Positions 7,489-7,986 of a DNA stretch of 7,986 bases are shown in pieces. Made by a program: the position numbers and the translations under genes. The notes beneath the pieces were generated by a model. The model searched no databases and was not told the DNA's origin. It worked only from the letters and a program-made list of their open reading frames with translations. Position 1 is the first letter of the stretch; the number at the start of each line of letters is the position of its first letter. Location: NCBI GenBank assembly GCA_002344005.1, contig DDTD01000020.1, positions 924-8,909 on the forward strand. The letters are read 5' to 3'. This DNA is from Ignavibacteria bacterium UBA2373 (GTDB taxonomy: Bacteria; Bacteroidota; Ignavibacteria; Kapaibacteriales; UBA961).

Positions 7489-7518
7489 TAGAAAGATATT
7501 AACTTATGAATTACTAAG

Positions 7519-7531
7519 CAAAGATATTATA
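7519..7531 (-). promoter_or_regulatory. Candidate Bacteroidota-type -7 box overlapping a TATAAT
   Basis: The minus strand carries TATCTTTG (7519-7526), which fits the Bacteroidota -7 consensus TAnnTTTG, and it runs directly on from TATAAT (7526-7531). I see no clear TTTG at the usual distance upstream; the nearest candidate is a T-rich stretch. If used, it would give a 5' leader of roughly 140 bases. Confidence 0.3.
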
Positions 7532-7560
7532 GATATGTAAACAGAAAATAGTGTAAAAAC

Positions 7561-7600
7561 TGTAGATGTACGAAAGAAATTGTTAATGTACGGAAAGCTA
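7561..7600 (+). repeat. Two imperfect direct repeats with a 20-bp period
   Basis: TGT-N2-ATGTACG-N-AA occurs at 7561-7575 and again at 7581-7595, with the ATGTACG cores at 7566-7572 and 7586-7592. The exact 20-base spacing, about two helical turns, places both copies on the same face of the DNA, as is seen for regulators that bind direct repeats. It lies about 190 bases upstream of the first gene. Confidence 0.4.
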
Positions 7601-7808
7601 AATTGGACAATTTATTGATAAACAGAAGCCTGAAAAAGAACACTAACTTTGTACAACAAGGTAAAAAGTTAATACCACCACATAAAGCGAAACAAAACAT
7701 TCAATAAAACACTGCAATAGAGTATCTTTAACTTACTATAGAAAAGAATATATGATGACTCATTGCATATCATACTCACAGAATGAATTGCTACATTCAA
7801 AATTAACA

Positions 7809-7834
7809 AAATTTTTGAATTGTGCAAATTTTTG
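7809..7834 (+). repeat. Short direct repeat AAATTTTTG, 17-bp period
   Basis: AAATTTTTG occurs at 7809-7817 and 7826-7834 within an A/T-tract-rich stretch that continues with a run of nine A residues. Such phased A/T tracts can bend DNA. The composition is so skewed that chance occurrence is quite possible. Confidence 0.3.
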
Positions 7835-7986
7835 TAAAAAAAAATTTATACAAAGAAAGAAATGATTGGATTGGTTGGTAATATAACCATACTCTAACTG
7901 AGCTCAAAAACGATTTCAAAAGAGATAATATCTATTCAATTATGTGTACATACTTATATGTCTGTTTATTCTTCGCAATGTTCATC

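Larger units (their letters stand above)
7374..7986. other. AT-rich region upstream of the operon, no convincing gene
   Basis: About 613 bases with stops in all frames at short intervals. Sampled 60-base lines have roughly 15-25 percent GC, against 27-53 percent in sampled lines of the coding part. Besides the sites listed separately, an AATCATT/AATGATT inverted repeat spans 7399-7425 in the leader, and a TATGAT/ATCATA inverted repeat spans 7751-7774. Both are short and may be chance in such AT-rich DNA. The region most likely holds the operon's promoter and leader. Confidence 0.6.

Noticed and set aside
7641..7660. Plus-strand TAACTTTG resembling a Bacteroidota -7 box
   Set aside because: The nearest upstream TTG is too far away (about 26 bases) and no plus-strand gene follows within the window.
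7942..7986. A plus-strand ATG with a hydrophobic 15-codon reading to the right edge (MCTYLYV...)
   Set aside because: It could be the start of a signal-peptide gene, but 15 codons with no ribosome binding site in very AT-rich DNA is not enough to call.
7933..7986. A possible end of an upstream minus-strand gene at the right edge
   Set aside because: Minus-strand frames entering from the edge stop within 7 to 18 codons and show nothing recognisable, so a gene end cannot be told from chance.

Overview
The window reads as a two-gene, leftward (minus-strand) operon from a bacterium that has a type IX secretion system, most likely in the Bacteroidota/Chlorobiota/Ignavibacteriota/Kapabacteria (FCB) group. 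This assignment is inferred from the C-terminal sorting domain of the first gene, the 'A-Q' style signal-peptide cleavage site of the second, and the generally AT-rich DNA. No RNA gene or housekeeping marker is present to place it more closely. Both genes have readable Shine-Dalgarno-like sequences, which is uncommon in classical Bacteroidia and mildly favours a basal FCB lineage.

Layout from right to left (direction of transcription). Positions 7986-7374 are about 610 bases of very AT-rich DNA with no convincing gene. They hold weak promoter-like motifs, a 12-bp perfect palindrome and two pairs of short direct repeats. Positions 7373-6495 encode a complete 292-residue secreted protein with a signal peptide, two Asp/Asn-rich FG-GAP/dockerin-like loops and a C-terminal type IX sorting (Por secretion tail) domain. 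After a 15-base gap holding a strong GAGGTG ribosome binding site, a giant open frame starts at 6479. It runs without a stop to the left edge of the window (at least 2159 codons, C-terminus missing).

The giant protein is a secreted RHS/YD-repeat protein. It has a signal peptide (1-28), a Gly-rich linker, about 1200 residues of large extracellular, Thr/Asp/Tyr-rich sequence with no domain I can name, at least twelve YD repeats (about 1262-1768) interrupted by a roughly 175-residue non-YD insert, and an unmistakable RHS-associated core (about 1920-2012). A variable C-terminal tip follows, with a C-x2-C...H-x-C cluster, Gly/Ser/Asn-rich low complexity and a perfect 27-bp tandem repeat at the very edge. 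In characterised RHS proteins the YD repeats and core form a cocoon that encloses the polymorphic C-terminal effector. Any effector module, immunity gene or sorting domain here would lie to the left of the window.

The two genes are probably co-transcribed and both products leave the cytoplasm by Sec. The first protein is predicted to pass the outer membrane by the type IX system. A partnership between the two proteins is suggested only by operon structure. I see no CRISPR array, insertion sequence, tRNA or rRNA.
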